The notes: a model not told the origin generated them from the letters alone. Positions 1 to 8,813 are shown, counted from the stretch's first letter. The stretch is 64,000 nt of DNA from Promethearchaeota archaeon (GCA_019058245.1 JAHPZJ010000024.1:1-64000), one strand, 5' to 3'. Numbers and translations: made by a program.

Positions 1-67
1 TTAGAATATGAATATTTATGTATTTTGGATTAATGCAATTTAAAGAAAAAAAAGAAGGAAATTGAAT

Positions 68-592
68 ATGTCTGCTTTTAATCTAAAAATAATTTTACTA
101 AGATGGTTTGGTGTAGGAAAAATTATAGACAAGATAGTTAAAAATAGATATCGTGCCAGTTATAAATTAAGTGTTGGTGTAGATATTTTAACGAAAGATG
201 TTAATTTTAATAAGAACGAATTTGCTGCATTAAGTATTTGGGATATTCACCACCATCAACGTTTTGAATTCATAGAAAGTACTCTTTTTAAAGGTACAGC
301 GGGGGTTATCATTATTTTTGATTTAATAAATGAAAAGACATATAGAATTGCAATTGAAAAATATAAAGAAATTAAAAACATCGCAGGGGCAATTCCTTTT
401 CTATTAATTGGAGATAATTATCAGCGAATTGAAGATTTTGGACGTTATATTGATGAGGAGGAGACACGTTTATTTGCCCAGAAAGAAGGAGGGATATACA
501 TTGAAATATCTCCCCAAATAATTGATTTATTAGAAGAAGCAATCAAGAAAATGACTATTAAAATTATTGACAATCGTTTAAATATTAAATAA
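68..592 (+). CDS. Degenerate Ras-like small GTPase (pseudo-GTPase)
   Basis: The fold order of a Ras-family GTPase is visible but the nucleotide-binding motifs are broken. The P-loop reads RWFGVGKI, so Lys is kept but the first Gly and the Ser/Thr are lost. Switch I is SVGVD instead of TVGVD. Switch II is WDIHHHQRF where active proteins have WDxGGQERF. The N/TKxD guanine motif is replaced by GDNYQ. The beta-strand segment ending IIIFDL is intact. I chose ATG 68 over the TTG at 62 because the AAGGAA ribosome-binding site sits about 7 nt before it. It closely resembles the intact GTPase at 60512-61030, so I infer a paralogue that lost GTP hydrolysis and perhaps binding. It may be a scaffold or a decaying gene; the frame is open and unbroken. 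Confidence 0.72.
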   Translation: MSAFNLKIILLRWFGVGKIIDKIVKNRYRASYKLSVGVDILTKDVNFNKNEFAALSIWDIHHHQRFEFIESTLFKGTAGVIIIFDLINEKTYRIAIEKYKEIKNIAGAIPFLLIGDNYQRIEDFGRYIDEEETRLFAQKEGGIYIEISPQIIDLLEEAIKKMTIKIIDNRLNIK

Positions 593-1107
593 ATAATTAC
601 ACATTTCTCTCCATAATCTTCTATAGGATATTTCTATGATTGTATCTGGTAGTAAGATGTTTTTAATGCTAAGAAAAGAAAATTAACAGCTACCTTATAA
701 GAATATTAAACATAAAGTAGACGAAAAATGGTACTTGAGTTTGGGATCAAAATTAATGAATAAAATGCACGCAAATTACAGAAAAAGGCTACCGAGAAAA
801 CTTAGAAATTTCAAATTAAGGAGATATAAATTTTAATATCAGTTCAGAATTTTTATGAATAAGAAGACAATTTATAAATAGTATGGGAAATGCAAATTTC
901 AAATATAGCCGAAATTTTTCAAGTGCGGTATTACACTATTGCGTATTTATGAGAAGAATGAAATATAGAAAGATCTCCTCAAGGCTATTAGAATCAAAAT
1001 CTTTTCTTAAAAAACTAAAAATAAAATCATTAGATAAATGGATAGAAATAAATAAATAGACTAACTTTTAATTAGCAATATATAATTTTGGAATTATTAG
1101 TGATCTT
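593..1107. other. Intergenic stretch with decayed coding-like fragments
   Basis: No intact gene is recognised here. Two short basic reading frames lie in different frames: a 27-residue one starting at ATG 756, rich in Arg/Lys, and a 58-residue one at 883-1059 listed separately. Their composition (Arg/Lys, aromatic residues) looks coding rather than random AT spacer. This suggests a decayed gene between the pseudo-GTPase and the AAA ATPase. Confidence 0.35.
883..1059 (+). pseudogene. Short basic ORF, possible transposase-type HTH remnant
   Basis: ATG 883 opens 58 codons to TAG 1059, too short for the ORF track. The product contains the stretch FMRRMKYRKISSRLLESK. This vaguely resembles the N-terminal helix-turn-helix of archaeal transposases, in which a basic helix precedes a YRxIS segment. 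There is no ribosome-binding site and no neighbouring transposase frame or terminal inverted repeat, so it could equally be a small hypothetical gene. Confidence 0.25.
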
Positions 1108-2868
1108 ATGGCGACAAAATTAGAAGAAGAAGATTCACTTAGAAAAAAAGTCTGGAAAATCATTAATTTGATACAAGCAAATCAGTTATTCGTCCATTCC
1201 AAGAACTTGGAAATAAGATACTATAATGAAAAAAATAAGAAGATTGAACTAAAAAATTTGCCCGAAATTTTAACTTTAAATGTTTTAAATGCTCTAGTTC
1301 CTAATTCTGCGATGTTATTGATTGGTGGACATGGTGGGGGGAAGACCTCAATCTGTAAATATCTTGGTCGGATGTTTACTTCCAATTCCCTTAATGAAAT
1401 CGAGAACTCAATTATAAGAGGACATCCACAATTAACTGAAGAGAAACTTATAGGTACTTTAAAACTTGGGAAATTAATGAAGGAAGGAAAAGAAGAAGTA
1501 GTATGGCGTCAATTTGTTACTAACTTTTGGAAAATAATCGATGAAGTAAACCGTCTAACTCCATATGCTCAAGATATATTACTCTCTTTGCTTGCAGAAG
1601 GTACTGTTAAATATTATGACACAATTACTACTATAAATAAATACTGTCTGTTTGCCACAATAAATCCTCATGATGTTGGTACTTTTGAATTATCTCAACC
1701 ATTTTTAGACAGATTTGGAATCTCTGTGCCTATTTCAATGCCTGGAAGTCATGATTTGCGACTAATTTTAACTGGCAAAGATGAAAAATACAGTGGGTAT
1801 GATGAATTAATCCAAGTACCTAAAGTTTTAAATATAGATGAGTTAATGGAAATTCACTTCTATATTAATAGAATTTCTTTCCCATCTGAAGTTAATAACT
1901 ATATCCATGCTATAGTCAGAGAATTTACGTTATGTGATCGTATTGATAAAGGGAATACAGAAGACTTAAAACCCAGTACAGGGCTATGTTCAGGATGTCA
2001 TTTTAATACGGCTCAAAATGTTTGTAATAAAATTGATTCGATTTTAAGTGTGAGAGTTGCCAAGGATCTATTAAGATATTCCAAAGCCTTAACGTGGTTA
2101 TTAGGGTTTAATAAAGTTGACATTCATATTGTTAATACAATTGCTCCTTACGTAATATCGCATAGAACGATATATGTGAAAAGAGAGTTAGATAAAGCGC
2201 CATATTTTGGAAATAAATATGAATTTTCCAAGAATCTTTTGAATAAAATTTTAAAAAGATTTAAAAATCGTGAAACCTGTTATATCATTACAGAAAGATT
2301 TCGAGAGGGAAATCCTAAGGATAATGACTTAATAGAATTGAAAAAGTTCGAAAAGAATGATTTAATTGTAAAATATGATTTAATTCCATTTGTAAATTCA
2401 GTTAATAATAAAATATATCCTCTATTAGCTCAACAAATTCAAGAAGCCTCTAAAAAAGGTAATATTACAAAATTGGCTGAAATCAGAAATAACCTTATGG
2501 AAGAAATTGATTTCCCTAATAGAGGTGACTTAATAGAATGGATAAATCGTGAGTTATTTAAACAAACTGTTACTGATTATGTATTCAAATTTTCTTATTG
2601 GAAGGAATTATGGGCGGATATTGCAGCAGAGTTTTCTGAATTAGATCAACCAATAAAGGAAGCTTTCAGTCAAAGACAAACAAAACAAATCCGAACGGAA
2701 GATCTTTTAATAGAAATAAATGTAACTGGTACTAATGATGATTCATTAGTGAATATTCAGGTCTCAGGAGGTTCTGAAGCTTTAAAATTGAGAAATATAA
2801 TTAATAATTTAGGTTATATTCAGAAAGAAGAAAAAATAGTATTAGATCAAAATGGTACAATCAAGTAA
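1108..2868 (+). CDS. MoxR-type AAA+ ATPase
   Basis: The Walker A motif GGHGGGKTS lies at about residues 73-81 and Walker B IIDEVN at about 143-148. The sensor region ATINPHDVGTFELSQPFLDRF is typical of the MoxR/RavA branch (AAA_5/AAA_3). A Cys/His cluster (CSGCHFNTAQNVC) lies after the ATPase core and could bind a metal. The C-terminal half is helical and not recognised. The 3' end overlaps the VWA gene by 17 bp in another frame, so the two are translationally coupled. MoxR ATPases are known to act with VWA proteins as chaperone-like remodelling machines, often for metal-cofactor insertion. The substrate is unknown. Confidence 0.85.
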   Translation: MATKLEEEDSLRKKVWKIINLIQANQLFVHSKNLEIRYYNEKNKKIELKNLPEILTLNVLNALVPNSAMLLIGGHGGGKTSICKYLGRMFTSNSLNEIENSIIRGHPQLTEEKLIGTLKLGKLMKEGKEEVVWRQFVTNFWKIIDEVNRLTPYAQDILLSLLAEGTVKYYDTITTINKYCLFATINPHDVGTFELSQPFLDRFGISVPISMPGSHDLRLILTGKDEKYSGYDELIQVPKVLNIDELMEIHFYINRISFPSEVNNYIHAIVREFTLCDRIDKGNTEDLKPSTGLCSGCHFNTAQNVCNKIDSILSVRVAKDLLRYSKALTWLLGFNKVDIHIVNTIAPYVISHRTIYVKRELDKAPYFGNKYEFSKNLLNKILKRFKNRETCYIITERFREGNPKDNDLIELKKFEKNDLIVKYDLIPFVNSVNNKIYPLLAQQIQEASKKGNITKLAEIRNNLMEEIDFPNRGDLIEWINRELFKQTVTDYVFKFSYWKELWADIAAEFSELDQPIKEAFSQRQTKQIRTEDLLIEINVTGTNDDSLVNIQVSGGSEALKLRNIINNLGYIQKEEKIVLDQNGTIK

Positions 2869-4573
2869 AAGAGGAAAAAGTAAAACTAGTAAAAAAGAAA
2901 TTACAGAAAATGAATTAAAGATCATTGAATTAGCGAAGATCGCATTTGATAAAGCTCTTGCTGAATTTTATTTCCCTCCGTTAAATGAGCCTAATTATGT
3001 ATTTGATTATACACATTTAGAAGGTTTTTATATCGATCCTGAACATAGATGGCAGATTACAATGAACTTAGCCAATACTCCTTTATTCAAAGATAATAAT
3101 GAATATATAGACTATTTTCATATTATTTCACTTCATGAAATATCTCATTATCAGATAATACCTTATGATGGATTAATTAATGCAAAATTACTTAGAGCTG
3201 CTATGCTTCATGTAAACCAGAAATTTGCCCCTATAATTGTAAATATTTTTGCTGATCTTATAATAGACACAAAGTTATATCAAAAATATCCAAGTCTCAT
3301 CAAATGGGAGATGGAGGTAACCTATAAACATCTTAAAAGTAAGGGTTCAATTAGTAATTTGACAAAATTCCTGTTTCGAGCGTATGAAAAATTATGGAAG
3401 GAAGATGTATTACATGATGAAACATTAAAAGAAATGGATTCCTTAGCTGAAAAAGTTACTAAAACAATTCTAAAGGATTTCGAGGATGAGACTACCTGGG
3501 AAAAAAAAGTATCTCTAATTGCTAAATATTTAAATAATTTAATTCAAGATACTTTCACCTTAATAGGTACGGGAGGTATCTTGGATAAAAATAAAGAAAA
3601 GAGAAAAGGTCCAGGTGGAGTTTTTATAGAAGTTCCCAAAGATGTTTTAGAAGTAATGGATAATCCATTAGAGAATAAAAATGCTGATAAATTAAAACAA
3701 GGAAATGAAGATGATTTAAGACAAAAATCAGAAGATTTTGCAAAAGATATTCCATACTCCGAATTTGGTGGACCTGCTAGACAAGCAGGGATCTTGATTG
3801 ATGGAAATGCGTTAGCTACTTGGTATAGGGGATCCGCAAAAAATTTAATCGAAATAAAGATATTTGAGCAAAAGCCAGGAGGTCAGTTACCTGTTTATCC
3901 TGAAGTGTGGCGAATTGGAGATAGAATCGAACAATTGGACGTAGTTCAGAGTCTATTAAATAGCCCCATAATGATTCCGAATATTACAACAAGAAAATGG
4001 GCGTTTAGAGAGGGAACTGGGCACTTAGTAGAAAAGCAGATTCCTGATCTATTAATTGTTTTGGATTCTTCAGGTTCAATGGGTTGGAATTATATATCTA
4101 GATCTACCCGTGGTAAAGGACCTTATCATACCGCTTTAATAGCTGCATTTGCTTCTCTACACTTCGCTGCAAGTAAAGGAGCAAAATTTAGTATAATTAA
4201 TTTTTCAAATAGAGCAGATATTTGTCAATGGACTTCTGATTATAAAAAGGCTGAACACACTTTACTTAGATATCAAGGAGGTGGTACATTCCTGCCCATA
4301 AAACAAATTTCGAATCAATGTGGAAAAGCAGATAGAAATGTGCTTGTTTTTATTATTACGGATTTTGGCATTTATAATTGGAGTAAAGCTAAAAAAGTTA
4401 TGATAGATTTAGCTCAAAAAGGGCATAAAATTGTAGGTTTCTTTATTGGGTCAAAAAAAATTCCAATAAACAAATTTAAGAATTTACTTGATAAAGTTAC
4501 CTTCTATGGAATCGGAAATCCTAAAGATTTAATTAATCTAGTTATACAAGAAGTTAAAAAGAATTATTTATAG
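2852..4573 (+). CDS. VWA protein with N-terminal HExxH metallopeptidase-like domain
   Basis: The C-terminal third is a VWA domain with an intact MIDAS, LDSSGSMG, at about residue 404. A GGGTFLP segment carries the MIDAS threonine, and TDFG follows. The N-terminal part has HEISH at residues 95-99, followed by a helical segment with NIFADLIIDTKL. This is the layout of the putative metallopeptidase plus VWA-like proteins (DUF2201 type) that pair with MoxR ATPases in bacteria. The gene overlaps the MoxR gene upstream and is surely co-expressed. I infer the VWA part is the MoxR adaptor and the HExxH part may bind zinc. Peptidase activity is not established. Confidence 0.82.
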   Translation: MVQSSKRGKSKTSKKEITENELKIIELAKIAFDKALAEFYFPPLNEPNYVFDYTHLEGFYIDPEHRWQITMNLANTPLFKDNNEYIDYFHIISLHEISHYQIIPYDGLINAKLLRAAMLHVNQKFAPIIVNIFADLIIDTKLYQKYPSLIKWEMEVTYKHLKSKGSISNLTKFLFRAYEKLWKEDVLHDETLKEMDSLAEKVTKTILKDFEDETTWEKKVSLIAKYLNNLIQDTFTLIGTGGILDKNKEKRKGPGGVFIEVPKDVLEVMDNPLENKNADKLKQGNEDDLRQKSEDFAKDIPYSEFGGPARQAGILIDGNALATWYRGSAKNLIEIKIFEQKPGGQLPVYPEVWRIGDRIEQLDVVQSLLNSPIMIPNITTRKWAFREGTGHLVEKQIPDLLIVLDSSGSMGWNYISRSTRGKGPYHTALIAAFASLHFAASKGAKFSIINFSNRADICQWTSDYKKAEHTLLRYQGGGTFLPIKQISNQCGKADRNVLVFIITDFGIYNWSKAKKVMIDLAQKGHKIVGFFIGSKKIPINKFKNLLDKVTFYGIGNPKDLINLVIQEVKKNYL

Positions 4574-4587
4574 TTACTTGTGAATTA

Positions 4588-4860
4588 TTATCGTTTGTTT
4601 ATTTCGCGTAGGTACTGCTTCATAAAATAACGTTGACTTTGGCAATAAAGAAGTTTATCTTTATCCGTTAAATGCCTACACTTCTGCAAAACATTTTGAA
4701 TATCAAAAAGTAATTTAAAATTATCATATTTTGCTTTTTGTGGAATTTCTTCTCTCTGCTCATTAATGGTTTTATTAGCAATTTTTATATCATAGAATAG
4801 ATCTCTAAGATTAAGAATAACTTCTGAGTCCTCAGTTTTTGAAATCATCATTTCTTTCAT
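4588..4860 (-). CDS. Small hypothetical helical protein
   Basis: This is a 90-residue, charged, predicted all-helical product. It contains two Cys residues (QKCRH and LLYCQ) and a basic C-terminus ending REINKR. I do not recognise a family. It converges tail to tail with the VWA gene, only 14 bp away, and has no obvious ribosome-binding site. The second or third Met (residues 4-5) could also be the start. Codon use looks like its neighbours. Likely real but unassigned. Confidence 0.5.
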   Translation of the reverse strand: MKEMMISKTEDSEVILNLRDLFYDIKIANKTINEQREEIPQKAKYDNFKLLFDIQNVLQKCRHLTDKDKLLYCQSQRYFMKQYLREINKR

Positions 4861-4900
4861 CTGTTTTTAAAATTTATAAAATTCATTCAAGTCATAGTGA

Positions 4901-4926
4901 ATATCTCTATAATAGTGGAGAGATAT
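4901..4926. repeat. 8-bp perfect inverted repeat
   Basis: ATATCTCT and AGAGATAT are separated by 10 bp, between the 3' end of the peroxiredoxin gene and the start of the small hypothetical gene on the minus strand. It could be an operator or an RNA hairpin. There is no T-tract beside it. Confidence 0.35.
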
Positions 4927-5086
4927 CTACATATATATTAAAAACATATGATCAGATCTTTTGAAACTAAGTAATATATAGGTAATATGCTCAGGAATTT
5001 GATATTTGACATATCATTTGAAGTCATAAATAAAGAAAAAGAATTAATAAATAAATGAATAGTAGATTCAAAAGTAAATCTAAAAA

Positions 5087-5602
5087 TTAAAGTACAGAAA
5101 GAATGCTATCAATATCGAGCCACCCTTTCAAAGCATGTATTATTTTTCCTTGTTCATCGACAACAAATTGACCCGGTCCTTGTTTTTCCCATCCTTCATA
5201 TTCACCATGTTTAAAACCTAATTTCATAGCTTCTTTAAATTTTTCTTTAACTTGTTTAACCGCTTCCACATTCATTAATCCAAGGCCATATTCCTTATAT
5301 AATTCATCTTTAGAACTTGGTATAACAGGAAAATTAATATTTTCTTTCTTAATGTATTCTTTTGCTACTTTTTCACCAGATTGAGTAATGTATAAGATTT
5401 TTGCTCCCTTATTTTCAATCTCATTTTTCCGTTTCATTAATGTGGAGAAATCAAGTAAACAAATTGGACATCCAAAATATCTTGAAAATATCAAAACAAC
5501 TTTTTGCCCTTTAAATTCTTCTAAATTAATAGTTCCGGAGTTATAAGAATTTAATTTAAATTGAGGGGCATCATCTCCTTCTTTTAGATCGATATCTCCC
5601 AT
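5087..5602 (-). CDS. Peroxiredoxin-like (AhpC/TSA) protein
   Basis: A thioredoxin-fold protein of the AhpC/TSA type. The N-terminal segment GDDAPQFKL is followed by VVLIFSRYFGCPICL, which places the peroxidatic Cys in a CPxC context rather than the classical PxxxTxxC. That is the pattern of the peroxiredoxin-like (PRXL2/AhpC-TSA_2) group. A late FVVDEQGKIIHALKG segment matches the C-terminal strand region. At 171 residues it is normal length. The start has a good ribosome-binding site (GGGAAGA). The likely role is thiol-based reduction of peroxides; the specific reductant is unknown. Confidence 0.82.
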   Translation of the reverse strand: MGDIDLKEGDDAPQFKLNSYNSGTINLEEFKGQKVVLIFSRYFGCPICLLDFSTLMKRKNEIENKGAKILYITQSGEKVAKEYIKKENINFPVIPSSKDELYKEYGLGLMNVEAVKQVKEKFKEAMKLGFKHGEYEGWEKQGPGQFVVDEQGKIIHALKGWLDIDSILSVL

Positions 5603-5694
5603 AATCTTCCCTATATAATAATTTATATATTCTTTAGTTCTAGTTTTTATAAAAAATTTATTAGTATTAACTATAATAGATCTATTTACATATG

Positions 5695-6483
5695 TTAATC
5701 ATGGCTTTCCTCAAAAGACATTAAGACAAAACCTAATAGGATTGGAGTGAGAGAAAGTAAAAATAAAAAATACCAGAGATAATACAAATAATAAACTTCT
5801 TCAAAGTGCCATGGAGCCCATCCATGATAAGATATCATAAGAATAAAGAATCCTAAACCTACTAATTTTGGTCCAATTTCTTTAGCCTTATACCCATAAA
5901 AAGTAAAAATATATGCCATAGTAAAACAGACAGGAATCCAAATTGTATAAAGGAATAAATACATTGTGACTTCAATAGGATCTTCAGATGGTATTATGAA
6001 TAATCCTAATATTAACCATAAAAATCCAAGTATAAGCACAGAAATACTAGGAATTTGCTGTAATTTTTTATTGTCGGTTAAAATCTCTAAAATACCATAT
6101 AAAATTCCCGCCGAGAAACATGGCATTCCCCATCTCCAAAGAAAAAAATGAAATACAGATAAATTTTCATTAGCAATAGGAAACCCTATAGCTCTGAAGA
6201 TATGTGCAACAAAAGTTATACTATAGACAAGAAACGAAATACTCCAGATTAATAAAGATTTATTTTTTTTATTTGTTCTAATCCATCTTAATAATAAGTA
6301 TCCTGAAATCGTCCATAATAATATTGTACTATTTAATCCAAGACCAAGCAAATAGAAATGTTCTTGTAATTGAGGTACTGGTACTCCGTGTGGTAATACA
6401 ATCAGCACATAAACAGATATAATTGAAAGAATTATAAGTCCAGCAATATATAATAAATGACTCTTTTCCAAATTAATTACCAT
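5695..6483 (-). CDS. Polytopic membrane protein (about 7-8 TM), unknown
   Basis: The 262-residue protein is almost entirely hydrophobic, with about eight membrane spans separated by short loops. Lys/Arg-rich loops such as RTNKKNKS suggest the cytosolic side. Conserved-looking Trp/His residues (YHGWAPWHFEE) sit near the C-terminus. I do not recognise the family; it is reminiscent of small archaeal 7TM sensor-like proteins. Its start overlaps the end of the upstream longin-like gene by 7 bp, so they form a translationally coupled pair and probably work together at the membrane. Confidence 0.68.
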   Translation of the reverse strand: MVINLEKSHLLYIAGLIILSIISVYVLIVLPHGVPVPQLQEHFYLLGLGLNSTILLWTISGYLLLRWIRTNKKNKSLLIWSISFLVYSITFVAHIFRAIGFPIANENLSVFHFFLWRWGMPCFSAGILYGILEILTDNKKLQQIPSISVLILGFLWLILGLFIIPSEDPIEVTMYLFLYTIWIPVCFTMAYIFTFYGYKAKEIGPKLVGLGFFILMISYHGWAPWHFEEVYYLYYLWYFLFLLSLTPILLGFVLMSFEESHD

Positions 6484-6971
6484 TTAAATTGTTTAAACTT
6501 TTTAACGATTTTCTCATCTTTAATTTTTTCTGTCGACCTTTCTCTTAAGACATCGTAAAATTCTTGAAGTATTTCATGTAATTCTTTTACTTTTAACTCA
6601 ATTTCAGGATCATTTTTATTTAGATAACCTTTAGTGTAGAAAGCTTTATAGATATTCACAATAGATTTTATTTTCGTCGAGTAATTTTTCATTGTTTCAT
6701 AAAGTAATTCACCTTTGAAATCTCTATCAGTTATTATTGAAAACATTAACATTTCTTTATTACCACGAGCCCAACAAGAAGTAATTTCAAAATACATATT
6801 TGTTATCTTTAAATCTTCCTCAATTAATATAACTTCAAAGAATTCCTCTGACATATCTAAATCAAAAAAATTTAACATTTTTTTGCTAATTTTCTCTAAT
6901 ATTGAACCTGGATGAGAAAAAAAAATCTCTGGACCAACAACTGTATTAAAATATAACAAAGCTAGTTGCAT
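6477..6971 (-). CDS. Longin/profilin-fold-like small protein
   Basis: The N-terminal strand LALLYFNTVVGPEIFFSHP has the 'xxxFD..xGPxxxxSxP' look of Asgard longin-type and roadblock-superfamily domains. These form the platforms used by small GTPase regulators in eukaryotes. The rest alternates strands (FEVILIEEDLKIT, EMLMFSIITD) and ends in a charged helical tail with a basic KKFKQFKW terminus. It is the first gene of a two-gene unit with the membrane protein. I infer a membrane-recruited longin-like regulator. The fold call is by pattern only. Confidence 0.55.
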   Translation of the reverse strand: MQLALLYFNTVVGPEIFFSHPGSILEKISKKMLNFFDLDMSEEFFEVILIEEDLKITNMYFEITSCWARGNKEMLMFSIITDRDFKGELLYETMKNYSTKIKSIVNIYKAFYTKGYLNKNDPEIELKVKELHEILQEFYDVLRERSTEKIKDEKIVKKFKQFKW

Positions 6972-7097
6972 TATTTCAACTTTAGTAATGATAATTTTAT
7001 CTTATTTTGATTTTTTATAGGTATAATTACTTTTTATTAATTTAGTTATTCGAATATATAATAATTATTGTTTCTAAATTACCAAAATTGATAAAAT

Positions 7098-7160
7098 AAC
7101 CTATAATAATTATCATTCTAATTTTAAGAAAGAAAAGATTACCTACAATAATTATAGGTT
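7098..7160. repeat. Paired palindromic repeats between suf-linked HTH and longin genes
   Basis: A near-perfect 19-bp palindrome, ACCTACAATAATTATAGGT (7141-7159), is preceded 27 bp away by a half-similar copy, ACCTATAATAATTAT (7099-7113). The two copies can also pair as a long hairpin on the minus strand. The location is just after the HTH gene stop and about 130 bp upstream of the longin-like gene. It may be an operator for the adjacent HTH protein or a terminator hairpin. Confidence 0.45.
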
Positions 7161-7163
7161 TTC

Positions 7164-7817
7164 TTAAAAATTCTGCTTAATCCAATCTTTAAATTTTATC
7201 TTTCTAAGCTGTTCTGCCCATAAAGCTTTTATATTAGGTATATCAGGTAAAATATTTTCTTTTTTGAGATATTTATAAAGATTTTCTGTTGCTTTTTCAA
7301 TTAATATTTCATATAAAGGAGTTTCTTCATTTAAATCACCTATTTTTTCAACTTCTTCTCTTAATTGCATAATAATTTTTATCCAATTTTCTGAAAATTT
7401 CTCAATGTATTTTTCTAATTTCTTGGAATGTTCTATTGATAATATTGGGATAGTTAATTGATAATTTTTATCTACTAATTTAACTAAATTATACCATTCT
7501 AAAGTCATTAAATGATTTTCAACAGTTTCTTTTGTCCATTGATATGATATCTTACAATCATAATCTTCTTTTGTAATTAACAAAGGATCTGGAGAAAAAT
7601 TAACTCTTTCATGTATTTGTTGAAATGATTTTTCCCCATTAGCAAGCATTATTAAAATTTCACGTCTTACCTTATTATCTAAAATCCATGGAATTTCGGG
7701 ATCATCCCAAGGTTTCGCTGTAGTAAAATCAAACCAAGGTTCAATCTCATCTACATTTATTTTCCCTATAAAACGATAATTATGATATTTTGTATTTTCT
7801 CTCATAGTCATTCTCAC
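7164..7817 (-). CDS. Winged-HTH transcriptional regulator linked to suf genes
   Basis: An ArsR-like winged-helix core is visible: NKVRREILIMLANGEKSFQQIHERV, followed by TKETVENHLMTLEWYNLV, which reads as the recognition helix and wing. The C-terminal half is a helical domain with few cysteines, so a Fe-S sensor site is not obvious. It is the third gene of a minus-strand operon after sufC and sufB, with a 33 bp gap. I infer local control of Fe-S assembly. The start may be GTG 7817 or the ATG codons at residue 3 or 5. Confidence 0.72.
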   Translation of the reverse strand: MRMTMRENTKYHNYRFIGKINVDEIEPWFDFTTAKPWDDPEIPWILDNKVRREILIMLANGEKSFQQIHERVNFSPDPLLITKEDYDCKISYQWTKETVENHLMTLEWYNLVKLVDKNYQLTIPILSIEHSKKLEKYIEKFSENWIKIIMQLREEVEKIGDLNEETPLYEILIEKATENLYKYLKKENILPDIPNIKALWAEQLRKIKFKDWIKQNF

Positions 7818-7850
7818 TATTTTTTAATTTTTAATTTTTTCCTATTCTTT

Positions 7851-8813
7851 TTATTCTTCTTGAAGCATGGCTTCGATAAGAATTTGAGTAGCTTCTTCTT
7901 CAGTTAAGCCTTTAGCTTGAAGTTCATCCAACCATTTTTGTGGAAATCTTCCCAATGAAGCTTCATGTGAAACGCTTGATGTTGGATCTATAGCTCTGAT
8001 AAAGGGACGAGCTCTACAAATTGATCCTTTTCCTAACACAATTTCATTACATTCAACATGTCCGTTACATCGGGGAGCATTCCCTTCAGTAACTCCATAC
8101 ATCAATACTTCCCCTCCATCTTTAGCAGCAGCTTTCATTTTAATTATACTTCTTGCGTTTTCACCTTCAAGAAAAACAGAATCTCTAATTCTAATCGAAT
8201 CTTTTTTACATTTTCCAAAAGCTCTGATATTTGATTTAATAACACTATTTTTCATTGCATATATATCAATTAATATTTTTACCTTACCAGGTGTTCCTCT
8301 TGTAAGAGTAAAATTATTTTCGAAAATACTATTTTCACCAACATACATGTATCCCACTGGAGCAACTAATGCACCTGAATTCTCTCCATGATAATGGGTT
8401 TCACTATAAGTAAAATTACAATTTTTTCCAATATAAAAATGTCCAAACATTTTATGAATAAGTCCATTTGCTTTTGGAAAACTGCAGTGTGCCTGTACAG
8501 TAACATCTGTATTATCCTCAGCTATAATTCTTGGAAAGATTTCTTGAACACCCGTTTCTTTATTAACACCAAAACATAAATGAATAGGTTCTTCAATTTT
8601 TGTACCCTCTTTAATTATAATGTCCGCTACAATTCCATTTTCGATTTCTCTCCCCTTTAAAATAACTCCTTCAACTTGTTCGACACCACTTATCCGATTA
8701 AAATCTAATAAAAGTTTGGCTCCTTTCCCGTGTCCTGGTAAAAAATCTCTAATATCAATATTATAATCTTCAAGACTTTCTAATATTTCTTCTGGATATT
8801 CTACATTATTCAT
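7851..8813 (-). CDS. sufB: SufB/SufD-like Fe-S scaffold protein (short archaeal type)
   Basis: The right-handed beta-helix family SufB/SufD is recognised from the repeated short strands and the conserved C-terminal block. That block includes MYGVTEGNAPRCNGHVECNE, RARPFIRAIDPTSSVSHEAS and LGRFPQ. The Cys in the APRCNGH segment and the His in SVSHEAS lie where cluster-assembly ligands sit in bacterial SufB/SufD. At 320 residues it lacks the long N-terminal part of bacterial SufB. There is only one SufB/D gene, as in the minimal archaeal SUF-like (SMS) systems. It overlaps sufC by 4 bp. Confidence 0.9.
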   Translation of the reverse strand: MNNVEYPEEILESLEDYNIDIRDFLPGHGKGAKLLLDFNRISGVEQVEGVILKGREIENGIVADIIIKEGTKIEEPIHLCFGVNKETGVQEIFPRIIAEDNTDVTVQAHCSFPKANGLIHKMFGHFYIGKNCNFTYSETHYHGENSGALVAPVGYMYVGENSIFENNFTLTRGTPGKVKILIDIYAMKNSVIKSNIRAFGKCKKDSIRIRDSVFLEGENARSIIKMKAAAKDGGEVLMYGVTEGNAPRCNGHVECNEIVLGKGSICRARPFIRAIDPTSSVSHEASLGRFPQKWLDELQAKGLTEEEATQILIEAMLQEE

